A DNA stretch of 64,000 nt from Roseomonas sp. CECT 9278. GTDB lineage: Bacteria; Pseudomonadota; Alphaproteobacteria; Acetobacterales; Acetobacteraceae. The stretch spans positions 1 to 64,000 of the forward strand of contig NZ_CAKKLX010000024.1 in the NCBI RefSeq assembly GCF_918698155.1, in the 5' to 3' direction. The notes beneath the pieces were generated by a model, which saw nothing but the letters and a program-made list of their open reading frames with translations, was not told the DNA's origin and did not search any database. Made by a program: the position numbers and the translations under genes. Below are positions 16,997 through 25,111 of the stretch, in pieces (position 1 is the stretch's first letter; every line of letters starts with the position of its first letter).

Positions 16997-18429
16997 GGCT
17001 CGGCCTCGAAGCGCAGCGCCACCAGGCGGTCGAGCAGCCTGGCGCCGAAGCCGGTCGGCCCCGCCGGGCCGAGCGCATGCGCCTCCTCCGCGCTGTCCAC
17101 CCCGGCGATGTCCAGGTGCGCCCAGGGCGTGGTGCCGGCGAATTCCCGCAGGAACGCCGCGGCGTGGCAGGCATCGGGCAGGAAGCGCCCGCCCCAGGCG
17201 CCCGACCCGGCAGGCGCGCATTGCCGCAGGTCGGCGATGTCGGAGTCGAGCGCCTCGCGATGCGTCGGTCCGATCGGCATGGGCCAGAGCGGCTCCCCGA
17301 CCGCTTCGCCCGCCGCGGCGGCGCTGGCCAGCAGTGCAGCGTCGCTGCCGAAGATCCCGGCGCGGTGGTGACCCAGCGCGGTGACGATGGCCCCGGTCAG
17401 CGTCGCAAGGTCGATCACCGCGCGCGGGCGGAAGGCGGCGATGGCGTGGTGTAGCGCATCGGCCAGCACCAGCCGGCCCTCGGCATCGGTGTCGATCACC
17501 TCGACCGTGCGGCGCGATGCCGTGCGGATCACGTCGCCGGGGCGGTAGGCGGCCGCGCCGGTGGCGTTCTCGGCAATGGCGAGCACGGCGACGGCGGGCG
17601 CGGGCGAACGCCGCCGCGCCAGCGCCAGCATCGCGCCCGCGCAGGCCGCCGCGCCGGCCATGTCGGCGCGCATCGCCTCCATCCCGGTGGCCGGCTTGAT
17701 CGAGATGCCGCCGGTGTCGAACACCAGCCCCTTGCCCACGAAGGCCACGGGGGGCAGCGGCAGCGCGCCGCGCCAGCGCAGCACCGCCAGGCGCGGCGGG
17801 TCCGCCGCCCCGCCGCCGACCGCGAGCAGCGCGCCGAAGCCGTGGCGCTCAAGCCATTTGCGGCCGTGGATGGTGACCTCGATCCCGTCCTCGGCCAGCG
17901 CCTCCAGCCGTTCGGCGAAGCGGCGCGTGGTCAGGTGGTTGGCGGGTTCGGCCACCAGGTCGCGGGCCAGCAGGCAGCCGCCGATGCCGGGCGCGCGGTG
18001 CGCGAAGGCGGCCTCGGCTTCGTCGGGCGAGTCGCAGTGCACCACCAGGCGACGGATGCGCCGGGGCAGGTCCCGCGCGCGGTGCCGGTCGAAGGCCCAG
18101 GCGCCGAGCGCGATGCCGGCCGCCACCGCCGCGAGCTGCCCGGCCGCCAGCCCGGCGCCGGCCAGCGCGACCTCCTCGCTCGCCCCTGCCGCCAGGGCGG
18201 CGGCGGCGCCGGCGCCTTCGCAGGCCAGCGCATCGGGCGCGGTGCCGAGGCCCACCACGAGGCGCCGCGGCGTGCCCGGCAGGTCCACCACCTGCCGCGC
18301 CGCGCCGGTGAAGCGCGCCGCGGCGAGTGCCGGCGCCAGCGCGCGCGGCGCCGCGGCGATCGCGTCCAGCGGGACGATGCAGGGCAGGTCCGGCCGCGGC
18401 GCGCCGCGGCGGAAGCGGACCGCGATCAC
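16993..18429 (-). CDS. second leucyl aminopeptidase family protein (M17)
   Basis: This 478-aa protein belongs to peptidase family M17, zinc/manganese aminopeptidases that remove N-terminal residues. Metal ligands and catalytic residues are visible: K233 and D238 in FVGKGLVFDTGG, D256 in MRADMAG, and D315/E317 plus Arg319 in the signature. The signature reads DTDAEGRL instead of the usual NTDAEGRL. It shares the gene neighbourhood and fold with the pepA copy 10 bases upstream but is clearly diverged, so this looks like an old tandem duplication. The GTG start at 18429 follows the pepA stop. Substrate preference may differ. Confidence 0.88.
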   Translation of the reverse strand: MIAVRFRRGAPRPDLPCIVPLDAIAAAPRALAPALAAARFTGAARQVVDLPGTPRRLVVGLGTAPDALACEGAGAAAALAAGASEEVALAGAGLAAGQLAAVAAGIALGAWAFDRHRARDLPRRIRRLVVHCDSPDEAEAAFAHRAPGIGGCLLARDLVAEPANHLTTRRFAERLEALAEDGIEVTIHGRKWLERHGFGALLAVGGGAADPPRLAVLRWRGALPLPPVAFVGKGLVFDTGGISIKPATGMEAMRADMAGAAACAGAMLALARRRSPAPAVAVLAIAENATGAAAYRPGDVIRTASRRTVEVIDTDAEGRLVLADALHHAIAAFRPRAVIDLATLTGAIVTALGHHRAGIFGSDAALLASAAAAGEAVGEPLWPMPIGPTHREALDSDIADLRQCAPAGSGAWGGRFLPDACHAAAFLREFAGTTPWAHLDIAGVDSAEEAHALGPAGPTGFGARLLDRLVALRFEAEP

Positions 18430-18439
18430 GCCCGCGCTC

Positions 18440-19912
18440 TCAGCCCTCGTAGTGCTCCGCCACCAGGCGGTCGAGCATCCGCACGCCATAGGCGGTGGCG
18501 CCCTTGGGCGTGGTGGCGGTGTCCTTGCTGGACCAGGCGGTGCCGGCGATGTCCAGGTGCGCCCAGGGCCGGCCCTGCACGAAGCGCTGGATGAACTGCG
18601 CCGCGGTGATCGACCCACCGGGGCGCCCGCCGACGTTCTTCATGTCGGCGATGTCGGACTTCATCTGCTTGTCATAGGCGTCGCCGAGCGGCATGCGCCA
18701 CGCCGTCTCACCCGTCGCGCGGCCGGCGGCCTCGATGCGGCTCGCCAGCGTGTCGTCGTTGCTGAACAGCCCGGCATGCTCGTGGCCCAGCGCGATGATG
18801 ATGGCGCCGGTCAGCGTGGCCAGGTCGACCATGAAGCGCGGGTCGAACTTCTCGATGCAGTAGTGGATCACGTCGGCCAGAACCAGGCGGCCTTCGGCGT
18901 CGGTGTTGATGACCTCGATGGTCTGGCCCGAGGCCGAGGTCACGACATCGCCTGGCCGCTGCGCGGTGCCCGAGGGCATGTTCTCGACCAGCCCGACGAT
19001 GCCGACCACGTCGGCCTTCGCCTTGCGTCCGGCCAGCGCGGCCATCAGGCCGATCACGGTGCCGGCGCCGGCCATGTCCCACTTCATGTCCTCCATGCCG
19101 CCGGCCGGCTTGATGGAGATGCCGCCGGTGTCGAAGGTGACGCCCTTGCCGATGAAGGCCAGCGGCTTGCCCTTCTTGCCCTTGGGCGCGCCCATCCACT
19201 TCATCACCACCATGCGCGGTTCCTGCGCGGAGCCCTGCGCCACGCCCAGCAGCGCGCCGAAGCCGAGCTTCTTCATCTCCTTCGGGCCGAGGATCTCGAC
19301 CTCGACCCCGAGCTTCGCCAGCGCCCTGCAGCGATCCGCGCAATCGGTGGGCGTCAGCACGTTGGGCGGCTCGCTGACCAGGTCGCGGGTGAGGAAGACG
19401 CCATCCGCCACCGCCTGCAGCGGCGCGAAGGCGGCCTTGGCCTTGGCGGTATCCGCGACGGCGACGGCGACGCGCTCGATCTTCGGCTTGTCCTCCTCCT
19501 TCTCCATCGTGCGGTAGCGGTCGAAGCGGTAGGATTTCAGCGCCACGCCCATCGCCAGCGAGGCCGCCAGCGCCGGCGCCAGGCCATCGGCGGCGACCAT
19601 CGCCTCGCGTTCCTGCGCGATGGCGCCGGCCGTGGCGCCGCCGGCGGCCTCGGCACCGGTCGCCATCAGCTCCGCCGCCTTGCCCAGGCCGATCGCCACC
19701 ACCTTCGACAGCCCGGCGCCGGGCGCCCAGAGCGTCGTGGCCTGGCCCTTGCGGCCCTTGAACTTGGCCGCCTCCAGCCCGCGCGAGATGGCGCCGCCGG
19801 TCGCCTCGTCGGCCTGCTTCGCGAGGCCGGCGAGCGGGGCTTCCTCGGCCAGCGGCAGCACGAGGGCGCCGCTGCGCGGCAGGGCGGGTTTCACGAAGGC
19901 GATGTCGGGCAT
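18440..19912 (-). CDS. pepA: leucyl aminopeptidase
   Basis: This 490-aa protein is a canonical M17 cytosol aminopeptidase, normally a hexamer with two metal ions per site. K256 and D261 are in FIGKGVTFDTGGISIKP and D279 is in KWDMAGAG. The signature NTDAEGRL is at about 336-343, and LTGAIIIALGHEHAGLF follows. It is the upstream member of a pepA-pepA2-holC operon. The region before its start holds a 30-bp tandem array shared with the divergent cysQ. Confidence 0.95.
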   Translation of the reverse strand: MPDIAFVKPALPRSGALVLPLAEEAPLAGLAKQADEATGGAISRGLEAAKFKGRKGQATTLWAPGAGLSKVVAIGLGKAAELMATGAEAAGGATAGAIAQEREAMVAADGLAPALAASLAMGVALKSYRFDRYRTMEKEEDKPKIERVAVAVADTAKAKAAFAPLQAVADGVFLTRDLVSEPPNVLTPTDCADRCRALAKLGVEVEILGPKEMKKLGFGALLGVAQGSAQEPRMVVMKWMGAPKGKKGKPLAFIGKGVTFDTGGISIKPAGGMEDMKWDMAGAGTVIGLMAALAGRKAKADVVGIVGLVENMPSGTAQRPGDVVTSASGQTIEVINTDAEGRLVLADVIHYCIEKFDPRFMVDLATLTGAIIIALGHEHAGLFSNDDTLASRIEAAGRATGETAWRMPLGDAYDKQMKSDIADMKNVGGRPGGSITAAQFIQRFVQGRPWAHLDIAGTAWSSKDTATTPKGATAYGVRMLDRLVAEHYEG

Positions 19913-19964
19913 GGGAACTCCGGGCGGGCGTCAGCGATATGCGTCACACCTTAGGGTCGGCGTC

Positions 19965-20098
19965 GCGCCCCGGCCAGGGGCGCGCCCGACAAGGCCGCCC
20001 CGGCCAGGGGCGCGCCGGACAAGGCCGCCCCGGCCAGGGGCGCGCCCGACAAGGCCGCCCCGGCCAGGGGCGCGCCCGACAAGGCCGCCCCGGCCAGC
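19965..20098. repeat. 30-bp tandem repeat array T1
   Basis: CGGCCAGGGG recurs at 19971, 20001, 20031 and 20061, and as CGGCCAGCGG at 20091, giving four full units of 30 bp plus a partial one. One unit has a single C-to-G change; the others look identical. Each unit carries GGGCGCGCC. The array fills most of the gap between divergent pepA and cysQ and ends about 48 bases before the cysQ ATG. The period is a multiple of three and the array is open in frame with cysQ. Confidence 0.85.
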
Positions 20099-20145
20099 GG
20101 GGCCCGGGGCTTGCGGCCCCGCCCGGCCGGCGCCACACCGCCGCC

Positions 20146-20913
20146 ATGGATGACGATGCCCTGCTGGCCCTTGCCACCCGCCTGGCCACCGAGGCCGCCG
20201 CCGCGATCAACGCCGTGCGCGCCGCCGGCTTCGCGGTCGCGCGCAAGGCCGACCATTCCCCGGTGACCGAGGCCGACCGCATCGCGGAAGCCCTGATCGT
20301 CGAGGGCCTGCGCGCCGCCGCCCCCCACATCCCGGTGATTGCCGAGGAGGAGATCGAGGCCGGCACCGCCCCCACCGGCCCCGGGCCCCGCTTCTGGCTG
20401 GTCGACCCACTGGACGGCACGCGCGAATTCGCCGCCGGGCGCGACAATTTCACGGTGAATGTCGGGCTGGTGGCGCAGGGCCGGCCGGTGCTCGGCGCGG
20501 TCGCCCTCCCGGCGACCGGCGAGGTGTTCTGGGGCCGCGCCGGCGCCGGGGCCTTCAAGCGCGACGCGGCGGGCACGCGCGCGATTTCCGTGCGCAGGAT
20601 CCCGGACGAAGGGCTGACCGTGATGGGCAGCCACCACTACCAGGACGACCCGCGCATGACGCGCTTCCTGGAGGGGCGGCACGTCGCGCGCATCGTCAAT
20701 ATCGGCTCGGCCGAGAAGTTCTGCCGCGTGGCGGAAGGCAGCGCCGACCTCTACCCCCGCTTCGGGCGCACCATGGAATGGGACACCGCGGCGCCGCAGG
20801 CCGTGCTGGAGGCCGCCGGCGGGACCATCCGGCTGCTGCACGGCGGCGGCGCGCTGGGCTACGGCAAGCCGGGCTGGGCGAATCCGGCCTTCGTCTGCGA
20901 GGGCCGCGCGTGA
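20146..20913 (+). CDS. cysQ: 3'(2'),5'-bisphosphate nucleotidase (CysQ-like)
   Basis: This 255-aa protein is an inositol monophosphatase-superfamily enzyme closest to CysQ, which converts PAP to AMP and clears sulfate-assimilation by-products. Metal-binding motifs are EEE (67-69) in VIAEEEIEAG, DPLDGT (87-92) and WD (212-213) in EWDTAAPQAVLEAAGG. The last wording is characteristic of CysQ rather than inositol phosphatases. ATG at 20146 is chosen because the sequence upstream is a tandem repeat, although the frame stays open through it. The stop overlaps the Sua5-type gene start as GTGA. Confidence 0.9.
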   Translation: MDDDALLALATRLATEAAAAINAVRAAGFAVARKADHSPVTEADRIAEALIVEGLRAAAPHIPVIAEEEIEAGTAPTGPGPRFWLVDPLDGTREFAAGRDNFTVNVGLVAQGRPVLGAVALPATGEVFWGRAGAGAFKRDAAGTRAISVRRIPDEGLTVMGSHHYQDDPRMTRFLEGRHVARIVNIGSAEKFCRVAEGSADLYPRFGRTMEWDTAAPQAVLEAAGGTIRLLHGGGALGYGKPGWANPAFVCEGRA

Positions 20914-21884
20914 CGCTGCTGCTGCCCGCACACGACATCGAGCACGCCGCCGCCCTGCTGCGCGACGGCGCGCTGGTCGCCTTCCCGACCGAGACGGTCT
21001 ACGGCCTCGGCGCCGATGCGCGGAACGGGCGCGCCGTCGCCGCCGTGTTCGAGGCCAAGGGGCGGCCGCATTTCAACCCGCTGATCTGCCACGTCCCCGA
21101 TGCCGCCGCCGCCTTCGACGAAGCCCTGCCCGACGACCGCGCCCGCGCCCTGGCCGAGGCCTTCTGGCCCGGCCCACTGACGCTTGTGCTGCCGCGCCGC
21201 CCGACCTGTCGCGTCGACCTGCTGGCGGGTGCCGGGCTCGACACGCTGGCGCTGCGCGTGCCGGCGCATCCGCTCGCACTCGCGCTGCTGCGCGCCGCGG
21301 CGGTGCCGGTGGCCGGGCCCTCTGCCAACCGCTCGGGCCAGGTCAGCCCGACCACCGCGCAGCATGTTCTGGACGGGCTGTCGGGCCGCATCGCCGCCGT
21401 GCTCGATGGCGGGGCCTGTGCGGTCGGCGTCGAGAGCACCGTGCTCGACCTCGCGGCCGGCGGTGCGGCGCTGCTGCGCCCCGGCGGCGTGCCGGTCGAG
21501 GCGATCGAGGCGGTGATCGGCCCGGTCGCGCGGCCCATCCCGCTCGCTTCCGCGGCGGCGACGCGCACGCTGCGCAGCCCTGGGATGCTGCTGTCGCACT
21601 ACGCCCCCGCCCTGCCGGTGCGCCTGGACGCCACCGCGGTCGCGCCCGACGAGGCGCTGCTCGCCTTCGGCCCGCCGCTGCCGGGCGCGGGCGCGGTGTG
21701 GCAGCTCTCGGCCACGCGCGACCTGCGGGAGGGCGCGTCGCGGCTGTTCGCCGGGCTGCGCTGGCTCGATGCCGAGGGCGCCAGGCTGGGGCTGTCGCGG
21801 ATCGCGGCGATGGCCGTGCCGCCGGAGGGGCTGGGCGCGGCGATCGACGACCGGCTGCGCCGCGCCGCCGCGCCACGCGGCTGA
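20910..21884 (+). CDS. L-threonylcarbamoyladenylate synthase (Sua5 type)
   Basis: This 324-aa protein makes threonylcarbamoyl-AMP for the t6A37 modification of ANN-decoding tRNAs. The YrdC domain carries GALVAFPTETVYGLGADA, FEAKGRPHFNPLICHV, LALRVPAHP and AGPSANRSGQVSPTTAQHV. SPGMLLSHYAP marks the linker to the C-terminal Sua5 domain, so this is the two-domain Sua5 form rather than short TsaC. The GTG at 20910 overlaps the cysQ stop. Confidence 0.94.
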   Translation: MTLLLPAHDIEHAAALLRDGALVAFPTETVYGLGADARNGRAVAAVFEAKGRPHFNPLICHVPDAAAAFDEALPDDRARALAEAFWPGPLTLVLPRRPTCRVDLLAGAGLDTLALRVPAHPLALALLRAAAVPVAGPSANRSGQVSPTTAQHVLDGLSGRIAAVLDGGACAVGVESTVLDLAAGGAALLRPGGVPVEAIEAVIGPVARPIPLASAAATRTLRSPGMLLSHYAPALPVRLDATAVAPDEALLAFGPPLPGAGAVWQLSATRDLREGASRLFAGLRWLDAEGARLGLSRIAAMAVPPEGLGAAIDDRLRRAAAPRG

Positions 21885-21952
21885 ACGGGGCGCCGCAACT
21901 CCGGCGCCGCGCGGGCGTTCGACCAGCGCCGCCCCCGCCCGCCGGAGTTCCC

Positions 21953-22792
21953 ATGCGTTTCAGGATCGGTTGCCGCCTGGCCTACCAGACGGAATCGCCC
22001 GTGCCGTTCGTCTTCAACATCGAGGCCCAGTCCTTTCCCGGCCAGGCCATCGAGAGCGAGAGCCTGGTGCTGTCGCCCGATGTCCCGATCGAACGCTGGA
22101 CGCGCGAGGATCTCGGCAACCGCACCTTCCGCATCATTCCCCCGACGGGGCTGGTGACGGTCGACTACAGCGCGATCGTGGAGATCACGCCGAGCCTGGG
22201 CGACGCCGGCGCGGTGCGGGAGATCCCGCCCGGCGCATTGCCGCTGGCGGTGCTGCCGGACCTGTTTCCCAGCCGCTATTGCCAGTCCGACCGGCTGCAA
22301 CGCTTCGCCATGACCACCTTCGGCGACATCCCGCCGGGCTATGCGCGGGTCAATGCCATCTGCAACTGGATCCACGACTACGTCACCTACGAAGGCGGCG
22401 TGTCGGACGCCATGACATCGGCCTTCGACATCGTGACCATGCGGGCGGGGGTGTGCCGGGACTTCGCGCATCTGGGCATCTCGCTGTGCCGCGCGCTGGG
22501 CATCCCGGCGCGGTATGTCAGCGCCTATGCGCACCGGCTCGACCCGCCGGATTTCCATGCAGTGTTCGAAGCCTTCCTGGAAGGGCCGGACGGGCCTGCC
22601 TGGTACCTGTTCGACCCGACCCGCATGGCGGATGCCGCCGGCCTGGTGCGGATCGGGGTCGGGCGCGACGCGGCCGAGGTCGCGTTCTGCAACGCCTTCG
22701 GGGCGATGGAGGCAGGGAAGCCGGAAGTCTGGATCAGCGCGATGGAGGATGCGGGGGACGCGACGGTGCAGGCCGTGAGAGCGGAGGCGTAA
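21953..22792 (+). CDS. transglutaminase-like family protein
   Basis: This 279-aa protein has an N-terminal beta domain followed by a transglutaminase core. The catalytic triad is visible as Cys168 in RAGVCRDFAHLG, His202 in DFHAVFEAF and Asp221 in WYLFDPTR. Such bacterial proteins are usually cysteine proteases or amidases; the true activity is unknown. No signal peptide is seen. The ATG follows CCGGAG with suitable spacing. It converges with a hydrolase gene across a hairpin element. Confidence 0.85.
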   Translation: MRFRIGCRLAYQTESPVPFVFNIEAQSFPGQAIESESLVLSPDVPIERWTREDLGNRTFRIIPPTGLVTVDYSAIVEITPSLGDAGAVREIPPGALPLAVLPDLFPSRYCQSDRLQRFAMTTFGDIPPGYARVNAICNWIHDYVTYEGGVSDAMTSAFDIVTMRAGVCRDFAHLGISLCRALGIPARYVSAYAHRLDPPDFHAVFEAFLEGPDGPAWYLFDPTRMADAAGLVRIGVGRDAAEVAFCNAFGAMEAGKPEVWISAMEDAGDATVQAVRAEA

Positions 22793-22795
22793 GGC

Positions 22796-22833
22796 CGGGG
22801 GGCATGCGTGCCCCCCGGACCCCGCGGGGACTA
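22796..22833 (+). repeat. two-hairpin 3'-end element, degenerate copy
   Basis: CCGGGGGGC and GCCCCCCGG form a 9-bp stem starting about 4 bases after the transglutaminase stop. GGACC and the small palindrome CCCCGCGGGG follow. The order matches the fuller copies at 15072 and 42279, with a shorter second hairpin. The minus-strand hydrolase stop codon abuts it at 22831. Confidence 0.5.
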
Positions 22834-23790
22834 CAGGGCGCGCAAGGCAAGCCAGTCCTGGACCAAACCCGCCACGACATCCGAATTGCGGTCCATCTGG
22901 ATCATGTGGCTGTTGCCCAGGATGCCCTGCGCGGGCAGGTCCACCACATCGACGGACCCGCCGGCGGCACGCACCGCCGCGGCGAACTCCAGGCCGCGCG
23001 CGCGGATCGCCGGCCAGCGCGCATCGCCGGCGATGAAGTCGCCATAGATCATCAGCACCGGCACCCGTGCCAGCGCCGCCACCTTCTCCATCAACCCGGT
23101 GGAGGCCGGTTCCACCAACACCAGCGCGCGCACCTTCTCCGGCCATTCCTGCGCGGCGCGCCAGCCGAAGAACCCACCCTGGCTGTGCGCCACCACCACC
23201 GACGGCCCGACCCGCGCCAGCAGCGCGCCATACCCCGCCAGCGTCAGCGCATCGGTGGTGGTGAAGCGCGGCACGCAGCCCAGGATGAAATTGCGCCAGG
23301 ACACGGCATCGGCAGGGAATTGCTGGCCGGGAAACACCCGGCCTTCCTGCGGCGTGCCGGGGCCGATGCGGAACCGCTCCCACGGATTTTCGAGCGTCAG
23401 GGTCACCGGCACGCCGCCGGTCTCCTCGGGGATTCGCATCCAGCCTGACCGGCCGCGCTCCACGGCATCGCTGACCACGACCTCCCAGCCGCGGCGCAGG
23501 AAGAAGTGCTGCCAACCCTCGCGCCCATCCGGCGTGGTCTCCCAGCAGGCGCCGGTCAGCCCGCCGCCATGCCACAGCATCAGCGGCACCGGCCCGCGCC
23601 GCGGCGCGGGTTCCATCACCTGCGCGTAGACGCCGCCGACCAGGTAGGTGCCGTTCGGGTCGATCAGCGCCGGCGCGCTGCCGGGGGTGAAGGTGACCTC
23701 GCGCGGCGCCTGGCCGGCCACCACCACCTCCCGCCCGCCGACATGGAAGGACGCCCAGCGCGCGAGGGTGATCGGGGGTGTGTCGGTCAT
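22831..23790 (-). CDS. alpha/beta hydrolase (esterase-like)
   Basis: This 319-aa cytosolic protein has the alpha/beta-hydrolase fold. MLWHGGGLTG (about 71-80) forms the oxyanion region, and the nucleophile is Ser203 in VVAHSQGGFFG. A C-terminal histidine lies near 293 in GNSHMIQMD, with an acidic residue before it in MIYGDFIAGD. It resembles plasmid-type and esterase family members acting on small esters. The ATG at 23790 starts MTDTPPITLARW; a weak AAGGGA lies 11 bases upstream. Substrate is unknown. It diverges from a Bug receptor gene, so a shared substrate is possible but unproven. Confidence 0.83.
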   Translation of the reverse strand: MTDTPPITLARWASFHVGGREVVVAGQAPREVTFTPGSAPALIDPNGTYLVGGVYAQVMEPAPRRGPVPLMLWHGGGLTGACWETTPDGREGWQHFFLRRGWEVVVSDAVERGRSGWMRIPEETGGVPVTLTLENPWERFRIGPGTPQEGRVFPGQQFPADAVSWRNFILGCVPRFTTTDALTLAGYGALLARVGPSVVVAHSQGGFFGWRAAQEWPEKVRALVLVEPASTGLMEKVAALARVPVLMIYGDFIAGDARWPAIRARGLEFAAAVRAAGGSVDVVDLPAQGILGNSHMIQMDRNSDVVAGLVQDWLALRAL

Positions 23791-23958
23791 CGTGGTCGCG
23801 ATCCCTTCGGCGGCAGGGCGAGCATGGCCGGCGCGGCGCGGCCGCTCAACCCGCCCCGGCCCGGCGCGGCGGCCTCCGGCGCCGGCCGCCCCCGCGTGAC
23901 GCCGCCGCGCCGGCACGCCATGATCGGCGGGCGAAGAACAAACCTCGGGAGACGTTCC

Positions 23959-24948
23959 ATGATGAGCCGCCGCCCGCTGCTGGCCATGCCGCTTGCCGCC
24001 CTTGCGGCGCCGCGCCTGGCCGCCGCGCAGTCCCAGCCCGCCGGTGCCTGGCCGAACCGGCCGCTGCGCATGGTGATCCCGTGGCCGCCGGGGCAGCAGA
24101 CCGACGTCGCCGGGCGGCTGGTCGCGCAGATGCTGACCGAACGCCTCGGCCAGCCGGTGGTGCCGGACAACCGGCCCGGCGCTGGCGGGCAGATCGGCAC
24201 CAACATCGTCGCCAAGGGCACGCCCGATGGCTACACGCTGCTGGCCGGGTCGCTCGGCCCGATCACCTTCGGCCCGCTGGTCAGCCGGCCGCCCTATGAC
24301 GTGGAGCGCGAGCTCGCCCCGGTCGCGCTGTACGGCGAGGCGCCCTTCGTGGTGCTGGTGAAGCCGGACAGCCCGGCACGCGACCTGGCCGGGCTGATCG
24401 CCATGCTGAAGGCGCGGCCGGGGCACTACACCTATAATTCCTCGGGCGTCGCGGGGGCGCAGCACCTGGTGGCCGCGCTGTTCCTGGCCAAGGCGGGGCT
24501 TGAGGCGCTGCACGTGCCCTTCCAGGGCAGCGGGCCCGCGCTGGCGGCGCTGCTCGGCGGCCAGGTGGATTTCGGCTTCGACACGCCGGCGGCGTCGGGG
24601 CGGCTGATCAGCGCAGGGCAGCTGCGCGCGCTGGCGGTCACCACCTCGCGCCCCTCCCCGTTGGTGCCCGGCGTGCCGCCCATCGCGCAGGCCGGCGGGC
24701 CGACCGACTACCATGTCGATTCGTGGTCGTCCGTGATGGTGCAGACCGGCACGCCGCGGCCGATCATCGACCGGCTGCATGCCGCCATCGTCGAAGGCTT
24801 CGGCGGGCCGGATCTGCGCGACCGCTTCGCCAATATCGGCATGGCGGTGACGGGCGTGAGCGGGCCGGATGCATTCGCCGCGCGCCTGCGCCGCGACTGG
24901 GCGACCTTCCGCCCGGTCATCGAGCAGCTCGGCATCCGCGCCGAGTGA
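23959..24948 (+). CDS. TctC/Bug-family substrate-binding protein
   Basis: This 329-aa receptor is a second Bug protein. The export signal is MMSRRPLLAMPLAALAAPRL with an AAAQ cleavage site near residue 24. The family core follows: WPNRPLRMVIPWPPGQQTDV, VVPDNRPGAGGQIGTNIVAK, TPDGYTLLAGS, YNSSGVAGAQHLVAALFLA and VPFQGSGPALAALLGG. GGGAG at about 23947 gives 7-base spacing to the first of two ATG codons. No membrane subunits of a tripartite system are adjacent. The ligand is unknown. Confidence 0.92.
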   Translation: MMSRRPLLAMPLAALAAPRLAAAQSQPAGAWPNRPLRMVIPWPPGQQTDVAGRLVAQMLTERLGQPVVPDNRPGAGGQIGTNIVAKGTPDGYTLLAGSLGPITFGPLVSRPPYDVERELAPVALYGEAPFVVLVKPDSPARDLAGLIAMLKARPGHYTYNSSGVAGAQHLVAALFLAKAGLEALHVPFQGSGPALAALLGGQVDFGFDTPAASGRLISAGQLRALAVTTSRPSPLVPGVPPIAQAGGPTDYHVDSWSSVMVQTGTPRPIIDRLHAAIVEGFGGPDLRDRFANIGMAVTGVSGPDAFAARLRRDWATFRPVIEQLGIRAE

Positions 24949-24954
24949 AGCGTC

Positions 24955-24978
24955 GGGGCGGGGAGCGATCCCCGCCCC
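24955..24978 (+). terminator. GC-rich hairpin after a Bug receptor gene
   Basis: GGGGCGGGGA (24955-24964) and TCCCCGCCCC (24969-24978) form a perfect 10-bp stem with a GCGA loop, 6 bases after the stop at 24948. No T-run follows, so termination may not be of the classic intrinsic kind. The rest of the gap to 25111 shows nothing else I can support. Confidence 0.55.
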
Positions 24979-25111
24979 GTGCGTGTCGTGCCGAGGCCGC
25001 GAATGCGGCCCGCCGGTGGTCCGGCGAAGCCAAGGAAACCGGATGTTTCCGCCCGGCGATTGAGGGTCTGCAAACGCAGATATCCGCGGTCGACGCAGGC
25101 GGCCGTTGATA

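Noticed and set aside
19965..20098. The 30-bp array considered as a CRISPR
   Set aside because: Units are contiguous with no unique spacers and no cas genes are present; it is a simple tandem repeat.
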